A DNA stretch of 64,000 bases, from positions 806,001-870,000 of the forward strand of contig OX337232.1 in the NCBI GenBank assembly GCA_946965045.2. The letters run 5' to 3'. The stretch comes from Epithemia pelagica (taxonomy: Eukaryota; Bacillariophyta; Bacillariophyceae; Surirellales; Surirellaceae). The first letter of the stretch is position 1. Each line of letters opens with the position of its first letter. The translations under genes were made by a program, and so were the position numbers. Positions 1 to 10,225 of the stretch are shown piece after piece. The notes under the pieces were generated by a model, which was not told the origin of the DNA, made no database searches, and worked only from the letters and a program-made list of their open reading frames with translations.

Positions 1-620
1 TGCAACTCGGACGCTGTTTCGTCAATTGTTGCAATTGAGTTTCATAGTCTTGAACGCGTTCGTGCATGATTTGTCGCATCATGGCCGTTCCAAGCTGCCT
101 CGTTCTTGCAATTGTTGCACTTGCAATTCTTGTTGTTGGTACAAGGAGACTTGCAAGGCAGCCATTTGACCATGCAACTCTTGAATGATCATTTACAATC
201 TTGTTTCCACGAGCGCTTCGTGTTTCTGCAGACCTTGTTCGAACGACGAGACATGCCAGTGCGTGGCAACAAATTCAATGGTACGGTCCTCCTCGTTCCA
301 CGTGTGTTGTTGACGTCGTGGTTGTTATTGTTGCAATTGTTTGACTTGGTGTTGCAATTCCTCCACTTGGTGTCGATATTGTTGGGATTCGTGGAGCAAG
401 TGCGTCAACAGTGTGGACCACACCGCGGAGTGTGTCGTCGTTTCGAGTCCGGTTTGGTCGGGTGTAGCAGCATCCGTGGGCAATACTGGTGATTGTGTAT
501 TAACCACTACAACCTGAGCTACTGGTTCCTCCATCGCACCATCACTGTCCGTCGATTCGTCCTAGTCGTCGTTGGGGCAACTCGCGTCCAACTCATTGTC
601 ATCGTCGTCGTCTGATAGTG
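1..620 (-). pseudogene. Decayed Gln-rich coiled-coil protein remnant, running off the left edge
   Basis: One minus-strand reading frame from about 620 down to about 90 keeps coding character: an acidic Asp/Ser stretch, then a Gln/Leu/His-rich coiled coil (blocks such as HQVEELQHQVKQLQQ and MAALQVSLYQQQELQ). It is interrupted by in-frame TAG (in the Asp-rich part), TAA after KQLQQ and TAA after ALVETRL. A shift to another frame is needed near 90, where the coiled coil continues as MMRQIMHERVQDYE to the edge. Three stops plus a frameshift point to a dead gene. The protein family is not recognised, and the part beyond the left edge cannot be judged. Confidence 0.4.
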
Positions 621-1085
621 GTAGAGATGCGTGTGACTCAGTGGGGGACTGGAATCGCTCGTTGTCGACAGTGAATCGTCCAAACAAGTATGAGCTTTCT
701 GTTCGTCGTTCTCGTGATGTAACACATCCTTGTCATCTGGGGAATCGCCCAACAGATGTGGTCGTGGTTGCTAGAGGCAGTGATACCATGAAGTCCATAA
801 CTGAAACAAAGGGAACAGAGCTTGTTGGTGTTGTGCTATTACTTTAGTTGGCGTTGGGCGCGTTCCACGACAGGCAGGTTCGTCAAAGTGCCCACATTCT
901 AGAACCGCATCTCCATGATGCAATGTAATACCACCCAACAAAGTGCTGTGCTTCAGTTCTTTGCACTACTCGTTATATATCTTCTATCGTCGTATTCAGT
1001 TGGAGACCAACGCGAACATTCCCATAATTTCCGGTCGGCTCGTCCCAAACCCCATTTGTAGTCCCACGTGCTCGACGTACGACTT

Positions 1086-1514
1086 TTACGTCAACCAAGG
1101 TAAAGAATTTCCCTGTTCGGCAACCGTCTGCTTCTTGAGCCAAGCGACAGCCCCGTCATTCAATAAATTACTGCGTTGATGGGTAGATAAGCTTTTAGCA
1201 GTCACACCTTTCTTTGCATCAATCAATATTTGTATTTCATGTTTTTTCTTTTCGTTATTTGTCTCCAGTTTCTTGAGTTCCAGTTGAAAGATTTCTTCAC
1301 TTTCTTTCAAGCTGGTTTGAAAGATTTTTTGGTCTTCCATGCGCATAGTATCCATCTTGTTGTTCGCCACATATGCAATGACTAAAGGTACAAGAGCAGA
1401 AATTGCAACAGAAATCGCAGCAATAGTATTTGCAGTGTCAGCTTTGTCCAGAGACTTTTGGGCTGCATCGACATTGGCCACTAGGAGTTCTTTCGTGAAA
1501 AAGCCGTCCGACAT
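1086..1514 (-). CDS. Small single-TM coiled-coil protein, function unknown
   Basis: The frame is open above this point but has no ATG until 1514, which gives 142 residues. Residues about 30-52 (ISVAISALVPLVIAYVA) form one hydrophobic segment. They are followed by a strongly charged helix rich in Lys/Glu/Gln (about 55-105) that reads as a coiled coil. No catalytic motif is visible. The first 26 codons are mirrored on the other strand by an inverted duplication whose axis lies at this start codon, so the promoter of this copy may be lost. It could be a real small gene or a rearranged fragment of a larger family. Confidence 0.4.
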   Translation of the reverse strand: MSDGFFTKELLVANVDAAQKSLDKADTANTIAAISVAISALVPLVIAYVANNKMDTMRMEDQKIFQTSLKESEEIFQLELKKLETNNEKKKHEIQILIDAKKGVTAKSLSTHQRSNLLNDGAVAWLKKQTVAEQGNSLPWLT

Positions 1515-1595
1515 GAACACTAAGGAACTCCAAGTCGCCAATGTCGAGGCAGCCCAAAAGTCTCTCGACAAAGCTGACACTGCAAATACTATTGC
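1420..1595. repeat. Inverted duplication (two 78-bp arms, 20-bp spacer) centred on a start codon
   Basis: Left arm 1420-1497 and right arm 1518-1595 are reverse complements with about six mismatches by eye. Both arms read as the same protein segment (AVSALSRDFWAAS on each antisense strand; VANV.AAQKSLDKADTANTI on the sense strand). The right arm lies just upstream of the ATG of the small coiled-coil gene and the left arm is its first coding part. A transcript across it would fold into a long hairpin. Confidence 0.85.
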
Positions 1596-1601
1596 TATGT
1601 T

Positions 1602-1735
1602 GTGAGTTGTGAGCTTGCGAACCGTGGATTTTTGTGAGTTGTAAGCATTCGAACATGGAAGCTTTTCCCTTGATGCTCTCTATTCAGTCCATTTGCGAGC
1701 AAAACCACTTAGATGGACGACCTGCAGAAAGTTGC
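1602..1735 (+). repeat. Interspersed repeat, copy 1
   Basis: The block from GTGAGTTGTGAGCTTGCGAA to the CTGCAGAAAG near 1735 matches, in reverse complement, 17,160-17,282 at roughly three quarters identity by eye. Shared anchors include GCGAACCGTGGAT, CCTTGATGCT and GTCCATTTG. It borders the inverted duplication. No coding potential was seen. Confidence 0.7.
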
Positions 1736-1891
1736 CTTTGAAGAAAGAAGAACGGCAAATAGCAAGCTTCCCAACAGGCAACACCATTTGCTTGTCATCT
1801 TGTTGAAGAGGGGACACAAACAATTCAATTGATCAGAAACGCTTTTTAAATTTGCACGGCGACTCATGGCAACAAAGTAACTCTCACGACA

Positions 1892-2359
1892 ATGAAGGAG
1901 AGAGGACCAGTGGGTTTGGCAACAGTTGGTGGTTCAGTCAAGATTTCTGCGCGACCAAAAATGAATGGTGATAAGCGAGGGTGGTGGTCCGCACGTCGCA
2001 CGTCGTCCATCCATCGCCAGTCCAAGATGCGACGCAAAAGCGATCTGAACAATCGCGAGGAGGAGTCCCGACCAAAACATGGCGGGATCAAAATCGACCC
2101 CAGGCTTCACACAATTGTGAAATGCATGCCTCTTCCAGAGTTGGACCAGTACACCATGAACTCTTGTACCTCGGCTTTGTTGAAGAAGAAAGCAGAACAG
2201 GAGAAAGCCTTTGGTCCTGATCTTCAACAAACCCCGACTAAGACGACTACGATGAATAGCGACTTCAAAACGTCGATCGTAGAATCGCTGGTTGTGGACC
2301 ATGCCAATTACCGGTGCGCCCTCCAAGTTCGAAGTTGCCTTGACGGATATCAATGCTAA
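1892..2359 (+). pseudogene. Possible degenerate coding remnant
   Basis: A 155-codon open frame (basic N-terminal half, then KIDPRLHTIVKCMPLPELDQ) ends at 2359. A different frame just there (SKFEVALTDINAKYLAVHSI, about 2318-2380) also looks protein-like, suggesting a frameshifted gene. No domain is recognised. From 2360 to 2930 only short overlapping frames occur and nothing else can be supported. Confidence 0.25.
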
Positions 2360-2933
2360 ATATCTGGCGGTTCACTCCATCTCCCCTTTTTGAAGTACAG
2401 TACCTTTCTCACTTGCTGTAGGACGAAGAACTTTTGCGGTACAAGGCGAGAAAAGTCAACAAGTGATTCCTATCCCTCGTCGAGCAGTTCCAATGCTTCT
2501 TGTAAACATTGTTCTTTCGTGTGGACACTTGTTCCCCGTACCCCCTTGTGTCCAAGCAGACGATGGAAACATTGTTCGGCGGACGAAATGATGATGCTGG
2601 AAACTCCGTACCGAATTGCGTGAATGCGGAAAAGCTTTCGGGAAATCCCACTGAGTTCCGCATGTCAGACGCTCGTTGTGGAACGGAGGAGGACGGAACA
2701 TGCTTGTCGATAATAGATAAGACGACTCCTCATGGAGGCATGTAACAGTGCGGAACGAACACCGTGTCACTAGTAATTACAGACTTAGAAAAGTTGATCC
2801 ATAACAAACCGTCCGGCCATACCATCGACTCCATAGATTGACCTTTTAGCACCGGAGACAACGGCTCTTCAATCCGATGCACAGACTTTCAACATCAATA
2901 GGGAATGTAGTGACGCAAAAAAGACTTTTGTGT

Positions 2934-4943
2934 CTACTCGTCTTCTTGGAGCTCATCCTGTTTGTCCAACAACAAGGACTCTGCCACCAAACTGAGCCAT
3001 TTGCGCAACAGGACATGATAAAGTTCGACACCAAGATGAACCAACTTTTTGCCGCGCCTATTTTCAGCATCGATTTGTCGATGATCGGGTCGGCTCAGGC
3101 TTAACCAAAAGGCATCCACAACGGGAATGTCATGGTCTTGCATGATGTGCCAAGCAATCTGGTTGAACTCGTGACAAGCCTGCGAATCCAAGGGGTATTC
3201 TTGGAACTGTGTGGCCGGCCAGGAAAAGCCATAATTGCCCCATTTGAGCCATCCGGCTGTTGTGGTTTGGAAGACACGCAATTGAAAAGGAAAGGCTTGG
3301 ATTAAAGAAACCAGTTTCTCGAGATTTTTGCGATATTCAGTCACACACGAAAATTCTTGTTCCGAAATTCCAAGGTTTTGTTGACGACTGTGCACAAATC
3401 GGTGAGAACACAATCGAGCAATGTCGTGCAATCCCGCATTGAAAAACAAAAAGAATTTGGTCGTGGGAGAGGAATCACGCATCAGTTGGTGGAGGCCTTG
3501 CTGAATTTCCTGTAACCGCATATGGAGACCATCGTTGGTACGAAGGACAATGCTCTGAACCCGATTGAAAAAGTGTTGCTGCTCCAAGACTTTTTGTAAG
3601 GCCATCATGTTGGAATCTCCCACAAAGACAAGGTAAATATCGGACGTATCTGGATTGGATGGAAAACGGTCCACAAGTTGCTTCAAGGGCAAAAGATGAC
3701 ACTTGGCCATTTGATACTCCATTTGAAACCCGATCGAATTGTGTCCTTGCTGATATCCCCCAAACACTGTTTCATTGTTTTCGTCCAACCGGGGCAAGCC
3801 GTGCGGGGAAAGCGACATGACTTTGGATACCACTGTCCAGGTTCCTTGTTGCAGGGCACTGGTGGTCGAAGTTTCGTATAAATCCTTTCGTCCACACAAA
3901 GGCAGGGTACTCTTGTTCGAAGAGGTCTCGCTTTGGTTCAAAACGTCCATCGATTGGTTGTGCCAAGAAGGAACAACAGTCAGAAGCGCCGGCATGTGAG
4001 GCAAGAGATATCCTTCATATGCTGGTTCGGGTACAGTCAAGGGAAACTCTTGAATGGATGGAACATGAGAAAAGGTCAAGACCACTTCCACGAAATGTTT
4101 TCCAGGTTTCAAGAACAGTAAAGTTGCCTCATACCAGACAAGAGTCTCATACTTGTGTTTGTGCTGCTGGAACGAGGAGTTGGTTTGATTGCGAGGTTCC
4201 TCTGTTTGTGTTTGTTGCTGTCGTCTTCGTTGCACAGTACCAGTGACAAGGGTGGGTCCATAGGCACGAAGATAAAACATGGCTCGTCGTTGTTGATTAG
4301 GAGGAGGAGTCTCTTGTGGCATGAACGTCTTTGGAGGATTGCACACAATGTGCATCACAAAAGGAATCCCCACTTGGGGACGTCGCCCCATGGGGTACCG
4401 GACCGAATACCACGAGGCTGTCGTAACAGCTGGTCGTGCCCAACCCGTATATCCTGGTAACTCTCCCATGTTCAAGGACACTACAGACGATCCTGTTCCG
4501 TAATGGGACAGCGCTTGATGCGCCATGGTGGTGGTAAACGGGTCAAGTGTACCGTCGGACCGACGGAAACCAGTCGTAGTACTATTGTCCTGCAAGGCGC
4601 CTGCTTTGTCGAGACTGCTTCCTTCATGTTCTTTCTCCTGTTCTATGTGTTCCTCATCTGAACCGAGCAAGGGATTCCTGCGCAAAAGAACGAAACCATT
4701 GGCGTTGGATCCTGGATGTGGTTGTTTGAAAGACTGCGGCAGCGCACGGTCCTTGGTTCGTTCTTCCACTGGAAACAGGGCCCCCAACATTCCTCCACAT
4801 ACCACAAGAACTACAAGAAGCACAAGAAATCGTCGTTGCAACATTCTCCTCCAACGACGTTGCCACGCATCACCTCGACTTGGACCCAACAGCCCGAGGA
4901 TGCTCATGATTGTTCTTGGATACCGTACTGGTTGGTGGTGCAT
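2934..4943 (-). CDS. Type II membrane glycoprotein with NXPE/PC-esterase-like (GDS-motif) domain
   Basis: 669 codons from ATG 4943; an in-frame ATG at residue 13 is an alternative start. A basic stretch (RRWRRMLQRR) precedes one hydrophobic segment at about residues 38-58, a signal anchor that would put the rest in the Golgi lumen or outside. Residues about 150-320 resemble the Ig-like region of NXPE proteins and carry several N-glycosylation sequons. The C-terminal third has VFVGDSN (Gly442-Asp443-Ser444-Asn445), FNAGLHD and a late His (KLVHLG, His636). This order suits the SGNH/PC-esterase fold of NXPE and CASD1 O-acetyltransferases, with Ser444 as nucleophile; a canonical D-x-x-H is not obvious. 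The substrate is probably a glycan, by family analogy only. No intron is needed. Confidence 0.6.
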   Translation of the reverse strand: MHHQPVRYPRTIMSILGLLGPSRGDAWQRRWRRMLQRRFLVLLVVLVVCGGMLGALFPVEERTKDRALPQSFKQPHPGSNANGFVLLRRNPLLGSDEEHIEQEKEHEGSSLDKAGALQDNSTTTGFRRSDGTLDPFTTTMAHQALSHYGTGSSVVSLNMGELPGYTGWARPAVTTASWYSVRYPMGRRPQVGIPFVMHIVCNPPKTFMPQETPPPNQQRRAMFYLRAYGPTLVTGTVQRRRQQQTQTEEPRNQTNSSFQQHKHKYETLVWYEATLLFLKPGKHFVEVVLTFSHVPSIQEFPLTVPEPAYEGYLLPHMPALLTVVPSWHNQSMDVLNQSETSSNKSTLPLCGRKDLYETSTTSALQQGTWTVVSKVMSLSPHGLPRLDENNETVFGGYQQGHNSIGFQMEYQMAKCHLLPLKQLVDRFPSNPDTSDIYLVFVGDSNMMALQKVLEQQHFFNRVQSIVLRTNDGLHMRLQEIQQGLHQLMRDSSPTTKFFLFFNAGLHDIARLCSHRFVHSRQQNLGISEQEFSCVTEYRKNLEKLVSLIQAFPFQLRVFQTTTAGWLKWGNYGFSWPATQFQEYPLDSQACHEFNQIAWHIMQDHDIPVVDAFWLSLSRPDHRQIDAENRRGKKLVHLGVELYHVLLRKWLSLVAESLLLDKQDELQEDE

Positions 4944-5519
4944 ACTTTAAGAGACAAAGCGAGCGAGCAAACTTGCAAGTGAGAGCGAGCAACCAGCCAC
5001 AGAAAGCGTTTTGGTAGTGTCGTTCGGGCCAAAGAAGAAAGTAATCCTCTCTTGGTTGTGTGCGTCTGTGAGATCAATGGTATGGTTTCGTTTGAAGGCG
5101 ACTTGTGGTTGTTTACCCACACATGAGAGACAAAGCAAGAGACTTGGTCGCAAGCACTCCCAACAACAACAACGAGTTCCCTCCGAACTCCGAAGCCATT
5201 CTGTTTTTTTTGTGTGACTCGTTGTGCGTTGCTTCCTTTGGAACGAGGAGGCTTTGGTTGTTTGGAAGGGAGAATGGAAGGTCGAGTCGGATCGGCTTTC
5301 TCAACGAGGTACAGAATTTCTCGTGTTTTCCGGAAAGAGCACCTCTTCTGCTTACGCAATGTCTTGTTGGGTTCGTGGTTTCTCCACCTTGTGAGTATAT
5401 GCGATCGGCATGGAACACAACCCAAACAGACACCTAATTCCATCTCCAATGTCAGAGCTCCCTCTCTCTCTCTCTGACTCTTGTCGCGTTTTTTCTCTCA
5501 TCGGTCATTGACCCCAAGG
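4944..5519. other. Intergenic region between divergent genes
   Basis: Several overlapping open frames on both strands lack composition bias or domains and look fortuitous. A CT microsatellite (CTCTCTCTC) lies at about 5460-5476. The segment would contain the promoter of the minus-strand NXPE-like gene. No TATA or initiator element can be assigned with confidence. Confidence 0.4.
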
Positions 5520-5840
5520 ATGGAAACGGAGTACAGTGTAAGAATCGGCCTATTGATTGGAGTATTCGTCGGGATTCTGAGCCATCCGTCGACAGAGTCT
5601 GTCAATAGCTGGGGCAGCAGCAGTGGAGGAATCAGTCATATCGAAGAAAGGGCCGTCAGCCGTCAGTGTTTGAAATCCCCGCATGTCAAACGCAAAGTGG
5701 ACATGAAGAATCAAGCTCGGAATAATAAATCCTCCGAGCACTTTGCCTGTCGTTCCAAAACCACACCTCTAGCCTCTCAAGGACATGCGATCCCGATCTT
5801 CAAAACAATCGAGGGTGGTCTTAGTGTCGTCGCTGGTTGA
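5520..5840 (+). CDS. Small hypothetical protein with an N-terminal hydrophobic segment
   Basis: 106 codons from ATG 5520. Residues about 6-19 (VRIGLLIGVFVGIL) are hydrophobic and could be a short signal peptide. The remainder is polar and basic without recognised motifs. It lies head-to-head with the NXPE-like gene. With no family match and an ordinary length for a chance frame, it may not be a gene. Confidence 0.22.
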   Translation: METEYSVRIGLLIGVFVGILSHPSTESVNSWGSSSGGISHIEERAVSRQCLKSPHVKRKVDMKNQARNNKSSEHFACRSKTTPLASQGHAIPIFKTIEGGLSVVAG

Positions 5841-6141
5841 CATGGTGTTGGGTGTTGCTGCTCATGGTGGTGACATTTTTTTCTTCGGTCGCTGTTTACA
5901 ACGTGGGGAAGTGTGGTCGTGGTCCGTGACAGACAGTCAGTAGACTACTTGTAGTCAGTAGTGACAGGTCGGTGGAGTGATAAGGCCGCAACGCGCGCCA
6001 TACCAGATGCACCGGCTCGCACGACTGACGACTGCATGCGATCCAAAATCCTTCCGAGCTGTTTCGTCGTCTTGTATATCCATCCTCAACAAAAGAGACG
6101 ACGACAAAGACCCACAATCTTGGAATATCTATCGCTATACC

Positions 6142-7118
6142 ATGGCGGCACTTCGATCCTATCCACAAAGAAGAAGCAACAGGAGGGATGTACTCGTGTT
6201 GTTGTTGTGGTGGTTCAGTGTCGTCGCCTTGTCGACCATGACGACCACGACGACACGAACAAGCACAACCGTCCTGGCGTTTTCGACTCTTCCACGGCTT
6301 GACAATAACAGATTGTCGCTGCTGTTGTTGCGGAATGCCAAACCGGAACAAAAGGGCAATGATGTTGAGAAGGATCAAGAAGATACAGTATTTGTGCAGA
6401 ATGCCGTGACCAAGGCATCCTGGTATGCCGCCGAAGCCTTGGGCAAGGTGGTGGGTGCCTGGCGACGACCCGACCAGGACGACAACGACGCTGCGGCCCG
6501 TGTCAATGTGTCACAGCCTCCACAGTCCATTGCCGAAACCTTGCTTCGTTTGAAACAAGACAATACCCGCAACTATTTCCTATCGGGACAAGTCGATCGT
6601 CTCATTTACGATCCCGATTGTACCTTTGCCGATCCCTTTGTCAGTTTTGAGGGTCGTGATCGATTTGTTGACAATTTGGCCAATTTGGGATCCTTTGTGT
6701 CCAATTATCAAGTCCGACTCTTGCAATACGACGAGGATCCAACGACGGACAACCAGAACGACAGCAACGACTCGAACAATGTGGTACGAGTCACGACCAA
6801 ATTCATGGTCAAATTGCAATTGGACATTTTGCCCTGGAAACCCATTTTGGCGTGGCCCTGGGGTGTCACGTGTGAGATTGATCCCCAAACCAATCTAATT
6901 GTGCAACATACCGAAGCCTGGGATATTGAACCATGGGAGGTACGTGGTGTTTGTGCTCTCGACGGTCCGTTTGGAGAGAAACAGTCCTTGTTCTTGGGCC
7001 TTTCGAGACTCTATTCTTTTGCTCACACACATGTTTTGTCGACGAACCGTAGGGTGTGAAACAAGTCTTTCGGAAACCAACCACAACCATTACAGACAGC
7101 TCATCGTCGTCTTCCTAG
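6142..7118 (+). CDS. Plastid-targeted DUF2358 (NTF2-like fold) protein, two exons
   Basis: Start chosen at ATG 6142 (context ACCATGG). From there the N-terminus reads as a signal peptide (DVLVLLLWWFSVVAL) followed by a Ser/Thr-rich transit region with VLAF-STLP, the Ala-Phe type cleavage motif of diatom plastid preproteins; the frame also extends upstream to 5977. The mature part contains DRLIYDPDCTFADPFVSFEG, FMVKLQLDILPWKPILAWPW and HTEAWDIEPWE, the pattern of the DUF2358 family of plants, algae and cyanobacteria. Exon 1 is 6142-6939 and exon 2 is 7053-7118. Splicing gives the C-terminus WEGVKQVFRKPTTT plus a Ser run, ending at TAG 7118. The biochemical function of the family is not established. 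Without splicing the frame would end at 7059 with an implausible tail. Confidence 0.8.
6940..7052 (+). other. GT-AG intron of the DUF2358 gene (113 bp)
   Basis: Donor GAG|GTACGT and acceptor AACCGTAG|GGTGTG. Phase 0: the flanking codons GAG and GGT stay in frame, and the downstream exon has 21 sense codons and a stop. Removal restores the conserved family ending. Confidence 0.75.
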
Positions 7119-7581
7119 ATGACAGTCACAAGAACCCAGAAGAAAGGTTGGAGAGAATGGTGGTGCAGCAGCAAGCACATTGGTTGGAATGGACCTTGTA
7201 TATCGGCAGATGGACGAATCGGCAAAAGCAATCGTGGTGGTTACAGAAAACAATCCTCTTTGGGGAATCTCGCTGTGTGGGATTGCGGTTTTGCCACCAC
7301 TGTATATTACCAACGACAGCGTTTCGTCGTTTGGATGATGATGATGATGGTGGTGCAGGGGATTGTCAAGGCACTGTCATGTAGGAACTATATAGAGCCC
7401 TATCGTACGAGATAACGCACTGTGAGTAAAGACAGTAGAATATTTATGTAGACAAAACGATACGGTATATCACATGTTTCGTTACGTCATGAGCGCCCAA
7501 TACCTTTATTGAATATCACCATGACAATATATATTTTATGGACATGTGGAATTTCGAATTGTGTCATGCAACGCCCACTCA

Positions 7582-9599
7582 TCATCGTACTTGTTTCTCC
7601 AGGTTTGCCACGAGGGCAGCCGAAGCGGCCGTAGGTCCCCCTCCACACCCCAACCAACCCCTGGTGAAACATTGCAACAGTACGGCATGAGGCGCAACGC
7701 TGTCACCGGGAAACTCGTCCCACACACGCAGATCATAGGCAGCCTTCCAACCCTTGGTGTCGTCGTCGTCCTGGTCGTTTTCGTTTCTGGATGTGCTTGT
7801 CATCCACGTGTGAACTTGTTGCAGTTTGGTCACGGCACTTGTGGCATTCACATGGTCGGACAAGGCCTTGCGGTAATCCATTCCAGGGAGATAGGCCCGG
7901 CCCATGTTGCCTTCTGGTATCCCCGACAGGGCTCGTGAATTTTCGGCAAAGGACTTGGTGTCATCCCATTTGGTTTTCAACAACATGCTATACCTCTTTT
8001 GGGCAAATTCAAACATTCCCAAGGATGCAATGACATTGTAACACCACAAGACGTGTCCAATTCCCGTACCATGGGTCGACTCTTGTTCGCAGTCTGGTAC
8101 ATTGACCAATCCACCCTTGTACCATTCCATTCCAAGCCTTTCTTGCATTCTGGATTGAATACGATCCATGGCAGGACGTAGATGGGTCTCGTTGTAGTGA
8201 TTGGACTTGTCTTGGGCAAACAATCGTGCCGCATACAAACAGTCCTCCAGATCTACCACACGAGCCAATCCCACACTGGCCGTATGAAAGTGATGTTTGT
8301 GCCAGGCCGTCAAGAGACTAAAGTCAATGGGCGACACGTCGGGTCCCAAGGTTTTGGCCAAGGTGGTACTTGGTCGATACATCATGCCACCCTTATCCAG
8401 TGGTGAAATGTTAAAGACACCCATATCCAATTCCAATGCTCGTTGGACGGCCCGCGCATTGCCATGACCACCATGCCCATCGGGTGTACCCTCGGCATGA
8501 TACGATCCCAAATAATGATAGTGTAAATTGACATAGGCAAACTTTTTGGATTCAATCAGCTCCAAAATGTTCTTGGCCGTCCCGTGAGTCGAAAATCCAA
8601 AATGCCGAATCTTGCCTTGCGTTTGGTATTCCAGCACGGCCGCCATGCAGGATTGTTCGTCGTCCGACAAGGCCCATTCGGTTGTTTCCGCCTTGGAAAT
8701 GCAATGAAAGGTCAACAAATCAATGTACTCCAACTTTTCCAAATGTGCCCAGCACTGCGCAAATTGTTTCTCAAATTCGTCGCGGTGTTTCGTGACGGGA
8801 ATTTTGGTTTGCAGAATAACGTCGGAGCGTTGAATTTCTCCCGCTTGAATCATGGTATACAAGGCATCGGCCACTTGATATTCCGACGTTCCATAATAGC
8901 GTGCAGTTTCAAAATGGTTGAGACCGTGTTTCAGACACCATCGCACGAGTTGGACGAGATTGTCTTGACTGGGACTGTGCAACACGTGCGAGGGTCGAGG
9001 TGCCACAAAGGGGACAAAATCCGGCATCCACGTGTATTGCACTCGCATGAGTCCGCAGGTAAGGATTGGTATTTGCAATTCCGTTTTGCCATAGCGGACT
9101 TTGGGACAGACAAAGTCGGTCGATCGGACAATGGAGGCTCTCTCAATCAATCGCCGGGTCAAGTCCAAGAGTTGGTCGTGTGTCAAGTCTCCTGTTCCGT
9201 ACCAAAAATCCAATTGACGTACAATCTTCACCAACGATTCGCCGCCAGTGAATCGATCTAGGGACTGAGCCAGCAGTTCCTTGACTTGAGGTCCCAATGT
9301 AGCATCCTGGAAAATCCTAGGCGTCGAACTGTGATGCCAAGATACCAAAAGAACAAAACGAGAAGAATGAAACGTTGTTGAGAGAGAGAGACTGTCGTTG
9401 GGAATTTCAATCCAGGGAATCGATTCACCGACACGAACCTTTTGTTTCGTTTTGCAGTTGTCACCCAGTACAACGTTCCTGCCGCCACCGCGGTGGTCGC
9501 GAGACTCGCCACAAGGGCAATGAGTCCCTGAGCCCATCCTCCCGTGCTGTCTTGGAAACGTGTCGATGTTGCGGAGGACATTATATGGTCGGTCGGCAT
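7582..9599 (-). CDS. Membrane-anchored aldo/keto reductase, two exons
   Basis: Exon 1 runs from ATG 9599 to 9429 (57 codons) and encodes one transmembrane helix at about residues 24-46 (LIALVASLATTAVAAGTLYWV). Exon 2 runs 9306-7582 and carries an NADPH-dependent TIM-barrel reductase. Visible motifs: HGLNHFETARYYGTSEYQVADAL (a Glu replaces the usual catalytic Asp; Tyr kept), VILQTKIP (Lys), DLLTFHCIS (His), GKIRHFGFSTHG and NISPLDKGG. The FETA.YYG form is seen in the COG1453 group of predicted AKRs. A long C-terminal extension (about 200 residues) includes a Gly/Ala-rich tail. The substrate is unknown. The reading frame continues above exon 2 without an ATG-initiated alternative, which supports the intron model. 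Confidence 0.75.
9307..9428 (-). other. Predicted GT-AG intron of the aldo/keto reductase gene (122 bp)
   Basis: On the minus strand the donor is TCG|GTGAAT and the acceptor TTTTCCAG|GATGCT, with a pyrimidine-rich tract (a CT run, then TTCTTCTCG) before the acceptor. The join is phase 0. A second donor six bases upstream (TTC|GTGTCG) is also possible; the two differ by two residues. Confidence 0.6.
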
Positions 9600-10225
9600 T
9601 ATGCCGATGCAGCACTGCTACAGAGAATCTTAGTCATGATTTTGATAGTCATGTTTTTGGATATGATGACGATTTGCACAGTGTGTGCTAGAGAATATGT
9701 GGTTCGGCATTCGACATGCTGTGGAAGATGCGGACGTAAGAATGTGAGACCTGTGAGAAAAAATGTGACTCCTCGCCTCCTCATCGCTCTCGCCCCCCCC
9801 CTTACGTATCGTTCGGCGTCGATCGCGTTTAAGGGTCGCGTATGATAGGTTCTGCGACCACGTTTTTTTGGGTCGCTCACGATTGGCCGCGACGGCCCCG
9901 CAACATGTTTCTGCAATGGTGGTGGACCTTTGCGATGCCAAGAATGTGGAGAGTGCGGGTGAGTTTACATCTGAATCAATCGCATTCTCGAGAGAGTTGA
10001 ATGATGCCCATGATTGCGAGAGTGCCTTTCTCAAGTCTTGATACGACCACCAAAGAAAGAAATGGTACAACTAAAAACGGAGAACGAGAGTGAGAACCAT
10101 CCCAACGCGACGGGGAGGATGCTGTGACACACACGTCTCCACGTTCCGCACGTCGTTTGACACCATAAAATAATGCTCTACCGAATCCAACAACCTGTGT
10201 CCAAACCAGACAAGCGCATCCGACA
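9600..10225. other. Intergenic region between divergent genes
   Basis: About 625 bases between the start of the reductase gene and the GTPase gene. Open frames here are short or biased by shadow composition. A short poly-C run lies near 9793-9801. No RNA gene is seen. It must hold two divergent promoters. Confidence 0.4.

Noticed and set aside
4904-5449. 181-codon minus-strand frame upstream of the NXPE-like gene
   Set aside because: It overlaps the true gene start, has no domain, and several competing frames of similar length exist in the same stretch.
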